In this document: positions 1 through 8,199 of the stretch, in pieces | Layout of the letters: each line of letters starts with the position of its first letter | Numbering within the stretch: position 1 is the first letter of the stretch | Assembly: GCA_036311285.1 (NCBI GenBank) | Contig: JAXJQF010000061.1 | Location: 1 to 39,520 of the forward strand | Origin: JAXJQF01 sp036311285 | GTDB taxonomy: Bacteria > Pseudomonadota > Gammaproteobacteria > Enterobacterales > Succinivibrionaceae | DNA length: 39,520 nucleotides | Direction: 5' to 3' | Position numbers and translations under genes: made by a program | Notes under the pieces: generated by a model | Told to the model about the DNA's origin: nothing | The model's database searches: none | What the model saw: the letters and a program-made list of their open reading frames with translations, nothing else

Positions 1-124
1 CATACTTCATCTTAAGTCTTAATTAAAAAATATATATTTAATCGACCTAACGTAGTATTCAGTGCCCACACAGATTGTCTAGATTTTGTTTTTAAAGAAC
101 TCTTACTTAGCTTGTAAGCAAGTG
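1..124 (-). other. 5' leader of an rRNA operon (16S gene lies off the left edge)
   Basis: Read on the minus strand, this stretch carries a boxA-like antiterminator (AGAGTTCTTTAAAA, positions 103-90). It is followed by AGACAATCTGTGTGGGCACT (80-61), which matches the block I remember from the E. coli rrn leader between boxA and 16S, including the boxC-like TGTGTGGG. These elements load Nus factors and form part of the RNase III processing stem. The 16S gene itself is not in the window; it should start a short distance beyond position 1, read leftward. The leader start is inferred from the promoter at 131-158. Confidence 0.8.
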
Positions 125-130
125 ATGTGC

Positions 131-158
131 ATTTTAATCGTTTTTTGAATTTCGTCAA
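131..158 (-). promoter_or_regulatory. rRNA P1-type sigma-70 promoter
   Basis: On the minus strand the -35 TTGACG (158-153) is followed by a 16-nt spacer and the -10 TAAAAT (136-131), then GCACATCACT. A 16-nt spacer is typical of gammaproteobacterial rRNA P1 promoters. The A-tract just upstream (about 159-172 on this strand) looks like an UP element. Transcription should start near 124 and run leftward through boxA into 16S. The upstream membrane-protein gene ends at 167, only a few bases before the -35. Confidence 0.8.
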
Positions 159-166
159 CACTTTTT

Positions 167-526
167 TTAATTATTCAGTAAAATTTTAATTTTTCTTTTA
201 TTAACTATACATAATATAGCGGTATACAGTATATTTTTTATCCATCTTAAGTAATATAGAACAAAAATTATCAAAATTACACAAACTGTCGCATTAATTT
301 GTATTATTTCCATATCATTATGCTCAAAAAAAGACTCTAAATGTAATTTTTTTATAATAAACAATAATTGTTTTGATAAAAACATTGATGCAACAAATAA
401 TAAATTAGCTACTGTTAATATGAATACTCCAAATCTAAATGTTTTTGGAACAAAACATATTCCCACACCAACCCCCAAAAGCTCTATGCCTATTATATTT
501 ACAAATTGTTGTATTAACGTAATCAT
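167..526 (-). CDS. Small hypothetical membrane protein
   Basis: A 119-residue protein that I do not recognise. Hydrophobic segments lie near residues 8-25, 31-51 and 78-97, joined by a short charged loop (residues 58-75) and followed by a basic tail (NKRKIKILLNN). It therefore looks like a three-helix inner-membrane protein, perhaps with a fourth short segment near 98-107. There is no signal peptide and no catalytic motif. The ATG has an AGGG about 9 nt upstream, which makes translation plausible. It is divergent from lgt (69-nt spacer), and its stop codon abuts the -35 of the rRNA promoter reading the same way. Nothing in the context points to a function. It could be a fast-evolving lineage-specific protein. 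Confidence 0.5.
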   Translation of the reverse strand: MITLIQQFVNIIGIELLGVGVGICFVPKTFRFGVFILTVANLLFVASMFLSKQLLFIIKKLHLESFFEHNDMEIIQINATVCVILIIFVLYYLRWIKNILYTAILCIVNKRKIKILLNN

Positions 527-595
527 CGTTATACCCTACTTTCGAACTAATTTATGTTAAAATTCATTTATCATTATATCATCTGAGAGGTTTTT

Positions 596-1393
596 ATGCA
601 TTTTGTTTGGGATTTTAATCCTATAGCTATTACAATTCCATTTATCAATGTAAGTATTTATTGGTACGGAATATTATTTGCTGCTGGTTTCTTTATAGGA
701 TATTACTGTGTATCCATCTATTTTAAAAAACAAAATCTTGATACCAAATATCTTGATAGTTTAATGCTTTACATGTTTTTAGGTACTATTATTGGTGCAA
801 GATTAGCTCACTGCATATTTTACGACCCTTCTTACTACTTTAAAAACCCTTTATCTATATTAAAAATATGGGAAGGTGGTTTAGCAAGTCACGGTGGCGG
901 TATTGGTTTAACTATTTCTACTTTACTATTCTGCAAAAAATATAAAATAAATTTCTTAGAACTTGCTGACCTTTTAGTTATACCAACAGCTTTTGTTGGG
1001 AGTTTAATAAGAATAGGTAACTTTTTAAATTCTGAAATCTATGGAAAAGCAACAGACAGCGAATACGGGGTTATATTTGCTGCACTTAAAGACAATATCT
1101 ATAGACACCCGGTTCAATTATATGAATCATTTTCATATATACTAATTACTTTAATCTTATTATTTACATTCAATAAAGTAAAATATAAAGGTTTTAATCT
1201 AGGTTTATTCTTAATTCTTATATTTATCACAAGAATAATACTTGAATATTTTAAACCTGAACAGGCAACATACGAATTTGAATTTTTAGGGTTTACTGTA
1301 GGTCAGCTACTAAGTCTTCCTTTCATATTTATAGGTTTTATTATAATTTTATGTTCCTTAATAAAAAAAAATAAATCAAATTACCTAAAATAA
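596..1393 (+). CDS. lgt: Phosphatidylglycerol--prolipoprotein diacylglyceryl transferase
   Basis: Lgt moves a diacylglyceryl group from phosphatidylglycerol to the lipobox cysteine of prolipoproteins, the first step of lipoprotein maturation in the inner membrane. The 265-residue protein is slightly shorter than E. coli Lgt (291). It has about seven membrane segments, the early SxYW-type segment (SIYWYGILFAAGF), the HGGGIG motif near residue 100, and the family signature around IRIGNFLNSEIYG near residue 140, which contains the conserved Arg, Asn and Glu. A second conserved block, HPVQLYES, follows. The ATG has GAGAGG 6 nt upstream. E. coli has thyA downstream of lgt; here the next gene is an unrelated PIN-like protein 111 nt away. 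Confidence 0.95.
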   Translation: MHFVWDFNPIAITIPFINVSIYWYGILFAAGFFIGYYCVSIYFKKQNLDTKYLDSLMLYMFLGTIIGARLAHCIFYDPSYYFKNPLSILKIWEGGLASHGGGIGLTISTLLFCKKYKINFLELADLLVIPTAFVGSLIRIGNFLNSEIYGKATDSEYGVIFAALKDNIYRHPVQLYESFSYILITLILLFTFNKVKYKGFNLGLFLILIFITRIILEYFKPEQATYEFEFLGFTVGQLLSLPFIFIGFIIILCSLIKKNKSNYLK

Positions 1394-1504
1394 CAAATTA
1401 TTTTGATTTTTGAATTGCTTAGAGAGAATGATCACTTATAATATTAAAAAAATCTAATAAAATTACTAAATATAATATTTAAAAAAAATACTTGGAGAAA
1501 ATAT

Positions 1505-2071
1505 ATGTCAAAGATTCTTATTCTTACCTCTATTGAAGGTATAGATCTATCCGCCAAAAGTTTTGAAGGCTATGATAATATTCAGTTATTAACAGGTAAC
1601 TCAGATAACCTTCCATTACCTATGGTTATGAAATTAATGGAATTAGGTAAATCTGTTAATTTAGAATTTTTACAATTGGAATATGGTTCTGAAAGTGAAT
1701 TAATGTTTTTATTAGCATTTAAAGCTGCTCAAATATCTGCTATAAACGCTGATACAAGCATTACAATCATGTCTAGCAACATGGCATATGATTCATTAAT
1801 TAGTGCTGCAAAGAAATCAAATATTAATTTAAATCGCATTGAAAATTTATCATCTCGTCCAGCTGCTCCTATTTCTCATGAACCTGTTGAAGTTCAAAAA
1901 CCAGTTCAACCAACTGTTGCTCCTAAAGCTGCACCAAAGGTTGAATCAGTTGTAGCTCCTGCACAAGAAAAAGCTCAACAATTTACAACAGTTCCTCCTG
2001 CAAGAGAAGAAGAAGATAATGGTCAAAAGAACAAGAGATTAATTTCTTCTTTATTAAGCAACAATAAATAA
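1505..2071 (+). CDS. Unrecognised protein with a degenerate PIN-like N-terminal domain
   Basis: A 188-residue soluble protein. Residues 1-115 read like a compact alpha/beta domain. By eye their order resembles PIN-like domains of the PIN7/NYN type: an N-terminal strand (KILILTSIEG), a second strand (NIQLLTGNSDNLP), a helix, the strand-helix segment YGSESELMFLLAFKAAQI, and MSSNMAYDSLISAAKK in place of the usual ISKDxGFDPLI. The acidic residues expected for nuclease activity are mostly missing, so it would be a non-catalytic member. Residues 118-170 are a Pro/Ala/Val/Glu-rich linker, and the tail is basic (QKNKRLISSLLSNNK), which suggests a nucleic-acid or protein contact. GGAG lies 8 nt before the ATG, and a strong terminator follows. 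The fold call is inference; the coding call is firm. Confidence 0.7.
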   Translation: MSKILILTSIEGIDLSAKSFEGYDNIQLLTGNSDNLPLPMVMKLMELGKSVNLEFLQLEYGSESELMFLLAFKAAQISAINADTSITIMSSNMAYDSLISAAKKSNINLNRIENLSSRPAAPISHEPVEVQKPVQPTVAPKAAPKVESVVAPAQEKAQQFTTVPPAREEEDNGQKNKRLISSLLSNNK

Positions 2072-2086
2072 TTTATATTTTTGAGG

Positions 2087-2121
2087 AAAAAGGCTTATAA
2101 TTATTTGTAAGCCTTTTTGTT
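2087..2121 (+). terminator. Rho-independent terminator after the PIN-like gene
   Basis: A perfect 11-bp stem, AAAAAGGCTTA (2087-2097) pairing with TAAGCCTTTTT (2108-2118), has a 10-nt loop and runs into a T-rich tract. It lies 15 nt after the stop codon and separates this gene from the znu operon. Confidence 0.85.
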
Positions 2122-2219
2122 TTTATGATATCTCTATTTCTTATAAAATTTCATATAAAAATTATCATTACTCTTACAGTATTATTTTTTATATGGTCAA
2201 TAATATTTTTTTGTATTTT

Positions 2220-2942
2220 ATGATTTTTCTAGAAAATTTAACTATAAGTTTCAATAAACATCCAATTGTTCACCATTTAAACTTACATATTCCTTCTAAA
2301 ACCTGCAATGCCATCATTGGACCAAATGGATGTGGAAAATCATCTCTGCTAAAATCAATAATCAATATGAATACCAAATATGATGGCAAAATAAAATGTT
2401 CTCTAAGTAAAGAACATATATCTTATTTACCACAAGCTAATAATATAGATAGAAATTTCCCTATCAATACATTTGAATTAGTTTCTATGGGATTATGGAA
2501 TAAGGTTGGATTACTAAAAAACTTTAGCTCTGATGATACTGACAGAATATTTTCAATACTTAAAACATTAGAAATTGATAAATTTTACAATAAACCCATC
2601 TGTTCACTTAGTGGTGGCCAATTCCAAAAAGCTTTATTTGCAAGAATCATGTTACAAGATACACATCTTATAATATTAGATGAACCTTTTAACGCTATAG
2701 ATGCAAAAACTATAAAAAAACTATTAGATGTTATTGAAGAATGGAAAAATAAACAGAAAACAATTTTATGTGTTTTACATGATTTCACAATTGCCCTGAA
2801 GCATTTTGATCATACATTACTTCTATCTAAAAATATTAACGTTTACGGTAAAACAAGTGATATTATTACACAAGAAAATATAGACCAAGCTTTCTATTAC
2901 AATTCAAATATTTTAACTACAAATAAAATATGCCAGAAATAA
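2220..2942 (+). CDS. znuC: Zinc ABC transporter ATP-binding protein
   Basis: This is the nucleotide-binding subunit of a metal (probably zinc) ABC importer; it powers ZnuB on the cytoplasmic face. Counting from the ATG at 2220 (240 residues), the motifs are Walker A GPNGCGKSS (34-42), the Q-loop glutamine (72, LPQAN), the signature LSGGQ (130-134), Walker B IILDEP (151-156) and the switch histidine (187, VLHDF). An upstream in-frame ATG at 2193 would add nine residues (MVNNIFLYF) with no counterpart in the family. Neither start has a clear ribosome site; I prefer 2220 because M-x-L-E-N-L is the usual opening. znuB follows after one base and then znuA, so this is a znuCBA operon. I could not see a convincing Zur box upstream. 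Confidence 0.88.
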   Translation: MIFLENLTISFNKHPIVHHLNLHIPSKTCNAIIGPNGCGKSSLLKSIINMNTKYDGKIKCSLSKEHISYLPQANNIDRNFPINTFELVSMGLWNKVGLLKNFSSDDTDRIFSILKTLEIDKFYNKPICSLSGGQFQKALFARIMLQDTHLIILDEPFNAIDAKTIKKLLDVIEEWKNKQKTILCVLHDFTIALKHFDHTLLLSKNINVYGKTSDIITQENIDQAFYYNSNILTTNKICQK

Positions 2943-2943
2943 T

Positions 2944-3810
2944 ATGTTAGATTTATTCATTACGCCTTTTGTTGAATTTGATTTCATGCTAAACGCATTG
3001 ATCTCTTTATTATGTTTATGCTGTAGTTCCCCTATTGTAGGAGTTTTTCTATCACTTAAAAAGATGAGTCTTAGTGGAGATGCTATATCACATTCCATTC
3101 TACCAGGTGTTACAATAAGCTTCTTATTCTTTGGTCTATCTGTAACAGCTTTAACTTTAGGGGGGTTAATAGCTGGACTTATTGTAATTATTTTATCTAG
3201 TCTTTTTTCAAGAGCAAGTACTACAAGTTCTGATAATATACTTACTGTATTCTATTTATTCAGTTTGTCCCTTGGCGTGTTAATTATGTCAATAAGTGGT
3301 TCAAATCTAGATTTGCTTAACTTTCTATTTGGAAACATTTTTGCCATAAATAATGAAACCATATTAATGCTCGGAATAATAACATCATTAACTTTAATTA
3401 CTATTTTTTTTATTTCTAGACCTTTAATAATAGAAATTGTAGATCCTTTATTCTTCTCTAGTGTATCAAAAATAGGTGGTTTGATTGATATTATCTTTAT
3501 GATACTAGTTGTATTGAATCTTATTGCAAGCTTTCAAGCCATTGGTACATTGATGGGAATAGGTATCATGGTAATACCAAGCATTAGTCTTAGATTTTGG
3601 ACTAACAATCTTTTTAAAATAATTATCTTTTCAGTAATAACTGCTCTACTATCCTCATATGTAGCACTAATTATTTCATTTAATGTAAATATATCATGTA
3701 GCCCTCTAATAATTATTATTCTTTCATCTTTCTTCCTACTGTCTTTTATTATAGGAAAAAGAAATGGTATTATTTGGAATTATATTAAAACAAAACATTA
3801 CGAGGATTAA
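2944..3810 (+). CDS. znuB: Zinc ABC transporter membrane permease
   Basis: A 288-residue, almost wholly hydrophobic protein with eight or nine predicted membrane helices, as expected for the ZnuB/MntB family of metal-importer permeases. The N-terminal third carries the family pattern CLCCSSPIVGVFLSLKKMSLSGDAISHSILPG, which covers the region contacting the ATPase and the conserved DAISHS. The central GIGIMVIPS motif is also typical. It starts one base after the znuC stop and ends six bases before znuA, so the three genes are transcribed and probably translated together. It forms the channel through which ZnuA delivers metal. Zinc rather than manganese is inferred from the partner binding protein. 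Confidence 0.9.
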   Translation: MLDLFITPFVEFDFMLNALISLLCLCCSSPIVGVFLSLKKMSLSGDAISHSILPGVTISFLFFGLSVTALTLGGLIAGLIVIILSSLFSRASTTSSDNILTVFYLFSLSLGVLIMSISGSNLDLLNFLFGNIFAINNETILMLGIITSLTLITIFFISRPLIIEIVDPLFFSSVSKIGGLIDIIFMILVVLNLIASFQAIGTLMGIGIMVIPSISLRFWTNNLFKIIIFSVITALLSSYVALIISFNVNISCSPLIIIILSSFFLLSFIIGKRNGIIWNYIKTKHYED

Positions 3811-3816
3811 CTTTCT

Positions 3817-4698
3817 ATGTTCAAAATATTTTCTTTTGTTTTATCAATCTTCTTTATAACTAACATTGAAGCAAAAGAGCTTAATATTATTACAAGCTTT
3901 AGCCTCTTAGAAGATATCACAATTAATATAACGCAAAATAAAGCAAAAGTAATATCAATTGTACCTTGGAACAGTGAACCTCATGGATACAACCTAACAC
4001 CTCAAAACTTAAAAGATATTGAAAAATCGGATTTAATTATATTAAATGGATTAGGGTTTGAAGGATATTTAAATAGATTAATTAATAAAAATAATTCAAA
4101 TAAAATTGTTATTGCTTCTCAAAATATTTCAACTCTAAAAATGGAACATTCAGAGCATGAACACCATCATGGACATACAGATCCTCATGCCTGGCAAAAC
4201 CCCTTAAACATAATAATCTATGTGAAAAATATTACAAACAAGCTATGTGAAATTGATTCTGAAAACTGTAATTTCTACAAAGAAAACTCTTTAATTTATA
4301 TTGAAAAATTAAAAGAAATAGACAGAAAATATTTTAATTTATTTTCAAATCTAAAAAATAAAGACAAAGTAATCATAACCACACATAAAGCTTTAGATTA
4401 TTTATCACATAGATATGAAGTTACAATTTTATCTCCATATGACTTAAATAATAAAAATATTTCTGCTAAGCATATGGCTTCATTAAGCAAGCTAATAAAA
4501 GAAAATAAAATAAAATCAATCTTTGCTGAATATAATGCAAACAACCAAATATTAAATGAGTTTACTAAAAAAAATAATTTACAAATTAAAGAAACTTTAT
4601 TTACTGACAATTTATCTAAAGATAACCCAAATTGCTCTACATACTTAAATTTTATTACTCACAATTTAAAGGTAATATACGAATCATTAAATAATTAA
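3817..4698 (+). CDS. znuA: Periplasmic zinc-binding protein of the ABC importer
   Basis: A 293-residue cluster A-I solute-binding protein. A signal peptide covers about residues 1-19 (cleavage near NIEA-KE). Metal ligands visible by family position are His56 in EPHGYNLTP, His124 in DPHAWQNP and His190 in TTHKALDYL; Glu238 (AEYN) and Asp264 (TDNLS) sit where fourth ligands occur in relatives. A histidine at the third position is the ZnuA/AdcA pattern, whereas manganese binders usually have Glu there, so zinc is the more likely substrate. A His-rich loop (HSEHEHHHGH, residues 111-120) sits just before the second ligand, as in zinc-binding ZnuA proteins, and probably captures metal. The protein is last in znuCBA and is followed at once by a bidirectional terminator. 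Confidence 0.9.
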   Translation: MFKIFSFVLSIFFITNIEAKELNIITSFSLLEDITINITQNKAKVISIVPWNSEPHGYNLTPQNLKDIEKSDLIILNGLGFEGYLNRLINKNNSNKIVIASQNISTLKMEHSEHEHHHGHTDPHAWQNPLNIIIYVKNITNKLCEIDSENCNFYKENSLIYIEKLKEIDRKYFNLFSNLKNKDKVIITTHKALDYLSHRYEVTILSPYDLNNKNISAKHMASLSKLIKENKIKSIFAEYNANNQILNEFTKKNNLQIKETLFTDNLSKDNPNCSTYLNFITHNLKVIYESLNN

Positions 4699-4704
4699 AA
4701 ACGA

Positions 4705-4744
4705 AAACAATAAGTATATATCTCATTAGTTATACTTATTGTTT
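4705..4744. terminator. Bidirectional terminator between znuA and the ModA-like gene
   Basis: A perfect 14-bp inverted repeat, AAACAATAAGTATA (4705-4718) pairing with TATACTTATTGTTT (4731-4744), has a 12-nt loop. It is flanked by A-rich sequence on the left and T-rich sequence on the right. It serves the two converging genes. The minus-strand gene's stop codon (4728-4726) lies in the loop, so its last codons form one arm. Confidence 0.75.
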
Positions 4745-5517
4745 AATTTTTTTAAACCATTATTCTTATATATTTCTTCTGATACAGAATAGATATACTC
4801 TAAAATATCATTGCTTTTATTACTAAATCTAAGTGTATAGAACAGTAAATCTTCAGCAATATTATCGTAATAGCATGTTGTATCATTGGTTAATTGTTTA
4901 TTATAAAAATATATGTTGTACGGAATAATTGAATAATTTACATTATTATTTAGGTAGAAACTTAATACTTGATACTCATTATCTCCATAAACAGTATTAT
5001 TATTTAATAATTTATACCTTCTATTGAATCTGTTTCTATTATTCTTAAAATTGTTATCTTTTATATGTTGTATAATTTTACTAGCTTCAAATCCAGAAGC
5101 ATATAATGATGGATTTGGTATTGCTATTTTCTCATGTTCTAAATCAATCCCCATACAATCAGATATAGATTCATTATGAGATAACAACACTAAAGGGGTA
5201 GAAGCAAAAACAGAAACATAGCTCTCATTTGATAAACCAGATTTAATATATTTCTTATGAAAAGACAAATCACTTCCAAAATAGATATCGCATTTTATTC
5301 CTTTATTCATAATTAATGCATATAAATTAGAAGAAGTATCAAAATACAAAGAAAAATTTTTATTATTTTCTTGTTTATACAAAATATTTATATCATTAAG
5401 AAAATTATAAAAATTTGGAACAGAACAAACATTATATTCCTTTATTTCCGCAGCAGAAACGTTAGTTAATATAAATAAAGAAATTATAAAAGTTAATATC
5501 TCTAGAAAAAATTTCAT
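4726..5517 (-). CDS. Orphan ModA-like periplasmic binding protein
   Basis: A 263-residue secreted protein with a signal peptide (residues 1-22, cleavage near VSA-AE). The mature part follows the type 2 periplasmic-binding fold of ModA, the molybdate-binding protein: FDTSSNLYALI resembles the SSG oxyanion segment, CDIYFGSDLSFHKKYIKSGL the ADLFISAD segment, AIPNPSLYASGFEA the AIADP segment, and VYGDNEYQVLSFYLNNNVNYSIIPYNIY the C-terminal block. Oxyanion-contact residues are only partly kept, and residues 153-175 are unusually rich in Asn, Arg and Lys. No modB or modC lies nearby, so substrate and transport role are uncertain. Its ATG overlaps the nfo stop (TAATG), which implies translational coupling. 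Fold fairly sure, ligand unknown. Confidence 0.7.
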   Translation of the reverse strand: MKFFLEILTFIISLFILTNVSAAEIKEYNVCSVPNFYNFLNDINILYKQENNKNFSLYFDTSSNLYALIMNKGIKCDIYFGSDLSFHKKYIKSGLSNESYVSVFASTPLVLLSHNESISDCMGIDLEHEKIAIPNPSLYASGFEASKIIQHIKDNNFKNNRNRFNRRYKLLNNNTVYGDNEYQVLSFYLNNNVNYSIIPYNIYFYNKQLTNDTTCYYDNIAEDLLFYTLRFSNKSNDILEYIYSVSEEIYKNNGLKKLNNKYN

Positions 5518-6353
5518 TACTTTTCGTACAATCCTTTTAGTAACGATATTTCTTCAGCATATCCATTCAAATCTTTTTGAGGAGTTTCTAAATAAAAAGG
5601 CAGATTTCTTAGCTTTTCATGGTTAATTATACTTTTAATAGTATCAATGCCTAAACTACCAATACCAATACATTCGTGTCTGTCTTTATGAGCTCCGATA
5701 GTATTTTTACTATCATTTAAATGGATAGTCTTTAATCTATTTAAACCTATTATTTTATCAAACTCTGCTATTACTTCATCTAAATTATTAACAATATCAT
5801 ATCCAGCTTCCCAAACATGACACGTATCCAAACAAACACCAATCTTGTCTTTAATATTAACTCTAGAAATTAAATTAGCTACTTCTTCAAAATTTCTTCC
5901 AATCTCTGAACCTTTTCCTGACATAGTCTCTATTAAAACTATTGTTTTTTGATTTTCCTCTATTACTTCATTCAAAATTTCAGCAGTTTTAATAATACCA
6001 ACATCAGCCCCTTGTTTTACATGACTGCCCGGATGAAAATTGTAATAAGCATTAGGTAATAAATCTAATCTCTTAATATCCTCTTTCATTGCACTGCGTG
6101 CAAAGTTTCTAATATTTTCATCAGCGGCACAAGGGTTAATAGTATAAGGAGCATGAGCTAAAAAATCAGATATCCCATTATTATTACAATATTCAACAAA
6201 CTGAGATATATCTTTTTCATCAACCGGCTTAATAGCTCCACCTCTAGGGTTTCTAGTAAAGAATTGAAAAACATTAGCACCTATACTATGTGCTTCCTTA
6301 GCCATAGCTAGATAACCTTTTGAGAAAGATAAATGACATCCAATTTTAAACAT
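5517..6353 (-). CDS. nfo: Deoxyribonuclease IV (apurinic/apyrimidinic endonuclease)
   Basis: Endonuclease IV cuts 5' of abasic sites and removes 3' blocking groups in base excision repair. From the ATG at 6353 the protein has 278 residues. All zinc-site residues of the family are present: His67, His107, Glu142, Asp176, His179, His211, Asp224, His226 and Glu256, the last ones in CLDTCHVW, HLNDS and HKDRHECIG. A TTG at 6362 would add three residues and overlap glmS; the ATG is better because MFKIGCHLS matches the family's N-terminus. It begins one base after the glmS stop and is coupled to the ModA-like gene. Segments such as FFTRNPRGG and PCAADEN look more like clostridial Nfo proteins than E. 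coli Nfo, from memory. Confidence 0.92.
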   Translation of the reverse strand: MFKIGCHLSFSKGYLAMAKEAHSIGANVFQFFTRNPRGGAIKPVDEKDISQFVEYCNNNGISDFLAHAPYTINPCAADENIRNFARSAMKEDIKRLDLLPNAYYNFHPGSHVKQGADVGIIKTAEILNEVIEENQKTIVLIETMSGKGSEIGRNFEEVANLISRVNIKDKIGVCLDTCHVWEAGYDIVNNLDEVIAEFDKIIGLNRLKTIHLNDSKNTIGAHKDRHECIGIGSLGIDTIKSIINHEKLRNLPFYLETPQKDLNGYAEEISLLKGLYEK

Positions 6354-6354
6354 A

Positions 6355-8187
6355 TTATTCAACTGTAACCGATTTTGCTAGATTTCTTGGTTGATCAACG
6401 TCTGTGCCTTTTTTTATTGCAACATGATATGACAATAATTGAAGAGGTATTGTATAAATTATAGGTGAAATAACTTTTGGTACAACAGGCAAAGCTACAA
6501 CTCTAAATGAATCATCCTTTTCAAATTCCATAGATGAATCTGTAAATACAATAATCCTTCCACCTCTTGACTTTACTTCCTGTATATTAGAAATAAGCTT
6601 TTCTAAAATTTTATTCTTATGAGCAACAACCACTATAGGCATATCTTCATCAACTAAAGCAAGTGGACCATGTTTCAATTCACCAGCTGCATATGCTTCT
6701 GCATGAATATAGCTTATTTCCTTCAATTTTAAGGCACCTTCCATTGCTATTGGATACAATGTATCTCTGCCTAAGAATAAGCAATTCTTTTTACTTATAA
6801 AATCATGAGCTATATTTTCAATTAACCCGTCATTCTTTACAACTTCACTTATATAATTCTCAACATTATTTATATCGTTTATTAATTCTTTAATTTCTTC
6901 ATTAGATAAAATACTCTTTACTTGACCAATAGTTCCCACTAATAACAATAAAGCTACTAATTGAGTGGTAAAAGCTTTAGTAGAAGCTACTCCAACCTCT
7001 CTTCCAGCTTTTGTTAAAAAGACTAAATCAGATTCTCGTACTAACGATGAACCATCTACATTACAAATAGCTAATGATTTATAGTAGCCTAATTCTTTAG
7101 ATAATCTTAAAGCAGCTAATGTATCAGCTGTTTCACCAGATTGAGATAATGTCACAAATAAAGTATTATTTTTTACTACATGTTTTCTATAACGGAATTC
7201 TGAAGCTATTTCAACGTTTACAGCAATACCTAATAGCTCTTCAATCCAATATTTAGCAACATAACCTGCATGATAAGAAGTTCCGCATGCAACAATTTGA
7301 ATTTCATCAATATTTGAAAAAATTTCTTCAGCATTCTTGCCAAAAGAATCAACAATAAAACCTGAAGATGTTACTCTTGATAATAAAGTATTATGAACAG
7401 CTTGGCTTTGTTCAAATATTTCTTTTTGCATAAAATGACGATACCCAGCCTTTGAAGTATCTTCTGCTACGACATCTGTTCTTAATGCTTTTCTTTCGAC
7501 AAGTTTATCTTCTTTATCATATATCTTAACAGAGTTCTTAGTGATACAAGCTATATCACCTTCCTCTAAATACATAAATTTATTTGTAACAGATAAAATT
7601 GCAAAAATATCTGAAGCAACGTAAATCCCATTATCACCAATACCAATTACAATAGGACTACCACTTCTCGCTGCAACCATTTGTTCTGGGTACATACTAT
7701 CAATAATAACTGTACCATATGCACCCTTTAATAACTTAATAGAATCTTTAACTGCAGAAAATAAATCATAATTATTTTCATTCATTTTAGATTTGATTAA
7801 ATGAGCCATAACTTCTGTATCTGTTTCTGACTCAAATATATACCCTTTTGTTTGTAACTCTGTTTTTAAGATATCATAATTTTCTATAATACCATTATGA
7901 ACTAAAGCTAGACTTCCTGATACATGAGGATGAGCATTTGCTTCACAAGGTTTTCCATGAGTAGCCCATCTAGTATGAGCAATACCAATACATCCTTGTA
8001 AATTACTTTCTCTTACTTTAGTCTCTAACTCTACAACTTTACCAAGGCTTCTAATTCTTTCTATTTTTTCTTCTTTTATTGTGGCAACACCTGCTGAATC
8101 GTAACCTCTATATTCTAATTTTTTTAAACCATCAATTAAGTTGTTAATTATATTTTTAGTAGAAATGGCTGCGACAATCCCACACAT
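6355..8187 (-). CDS. glmS: Glutamine--fructose-6-phosphate aminotransferase
   Basis: GlmS makes glucosamine-6-phosphate from fructose-6-phosphate and glutamine, the entry to UDP-GlcNAc for peptidoglycan and lipopolysaccharide. The 610 residues match the usual 609. The class II glutamine amidotransferase domain begins with the nucleophile Cys2 (MCGIVAAI) and includes HTRWATHGKP, with DTEV further on. Two SIS sugar-isomerase domains follow, marked by CGTSYHAG, SQSGETADT and EGALKLKEISYIHAEAYAAGELKHGP. The C-terminus, DQPRNLAKSVTVE, is the canonical active-site tail. It lies 12 nt after glmU, as in many gammaproteobacteria, so the operon makes two steps of the same pathway. I saw no glmS ribozyme and none is expected in this group. 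Confidence 0.97.
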   Translation of the reverse strand: MCGIVAAISTKNIINNLIDGLKKLEYRGYDSAGVATIKEEKIERIRSLGKVVELETKVRESNLQGCIGIAHTRWATHGKPCEANAHPHVSGSLALVHNGIIENYDILKTELQTKGYIFESETDTEVMAHLIKSKMNENNYDLFSAVKDSIKLLKGAYGTVIIDSMYPEQMVAARSGSPIVIGIGDNGIYVASDIFAILSVTNKFMYLEEGDIACITKNSVKIYDKEDKLVERKALRTDVVAEDTSKAGYRHFMQKEIFEQSQAVHNTLLSRVTSSGFIVDSFGKNAEEIFSNIDEIQIVACGTSYHAGYVAKYWIEELLGIAVNVEIASEFRYRKHVVKNNTLFVTLSQSGETADTLAALRLSKELGYYKSLAICNVDGSSLVRESDLVFLTKAGREVGVASTKAFTTQLVALLLLVGTIGQVKSILSNEEIKELINDINNVENYISEVVKNDGLIENIAHDFISKKNCLFLGRDTLYPIAMEGALKLKEISYIHAEAYAAGELKHGPLALVDEDMPIVVVAHKNKILEKLISNIQEVKSRGGRIIVFTDSSMEFEKDDSFRVVALPVVPKVISPIIYTIPLQLLSYHVAIKKGTDVDQPRNLAKSVTVE

Positions 8188-8199
8188 AAAAGCATCCTT

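Noticed and set aside
2121..2219. Possible Zur or Fur box upstream of znuC (ATTATCATTA near 2161).
   Set aside because: Only a partial hexamer match and no dyad symmetry of the Zur type. Such fragments are expected by chance in AT-rich DNA.
6354..6362. TTG start for nfo at 6362, overlapping glmS by 8 nt.
   Set aside because: The ATG at 6353 gives the family N-terminus MFKIGCHLS directly; the three extra residues have no support.
8188..8199. glmS ribozyme or other riboswitch ahead of glmS.
   Set aside because: The glmU-glmS gap is only 12 nt, and the ribozyme is a Firmicutes-type element.
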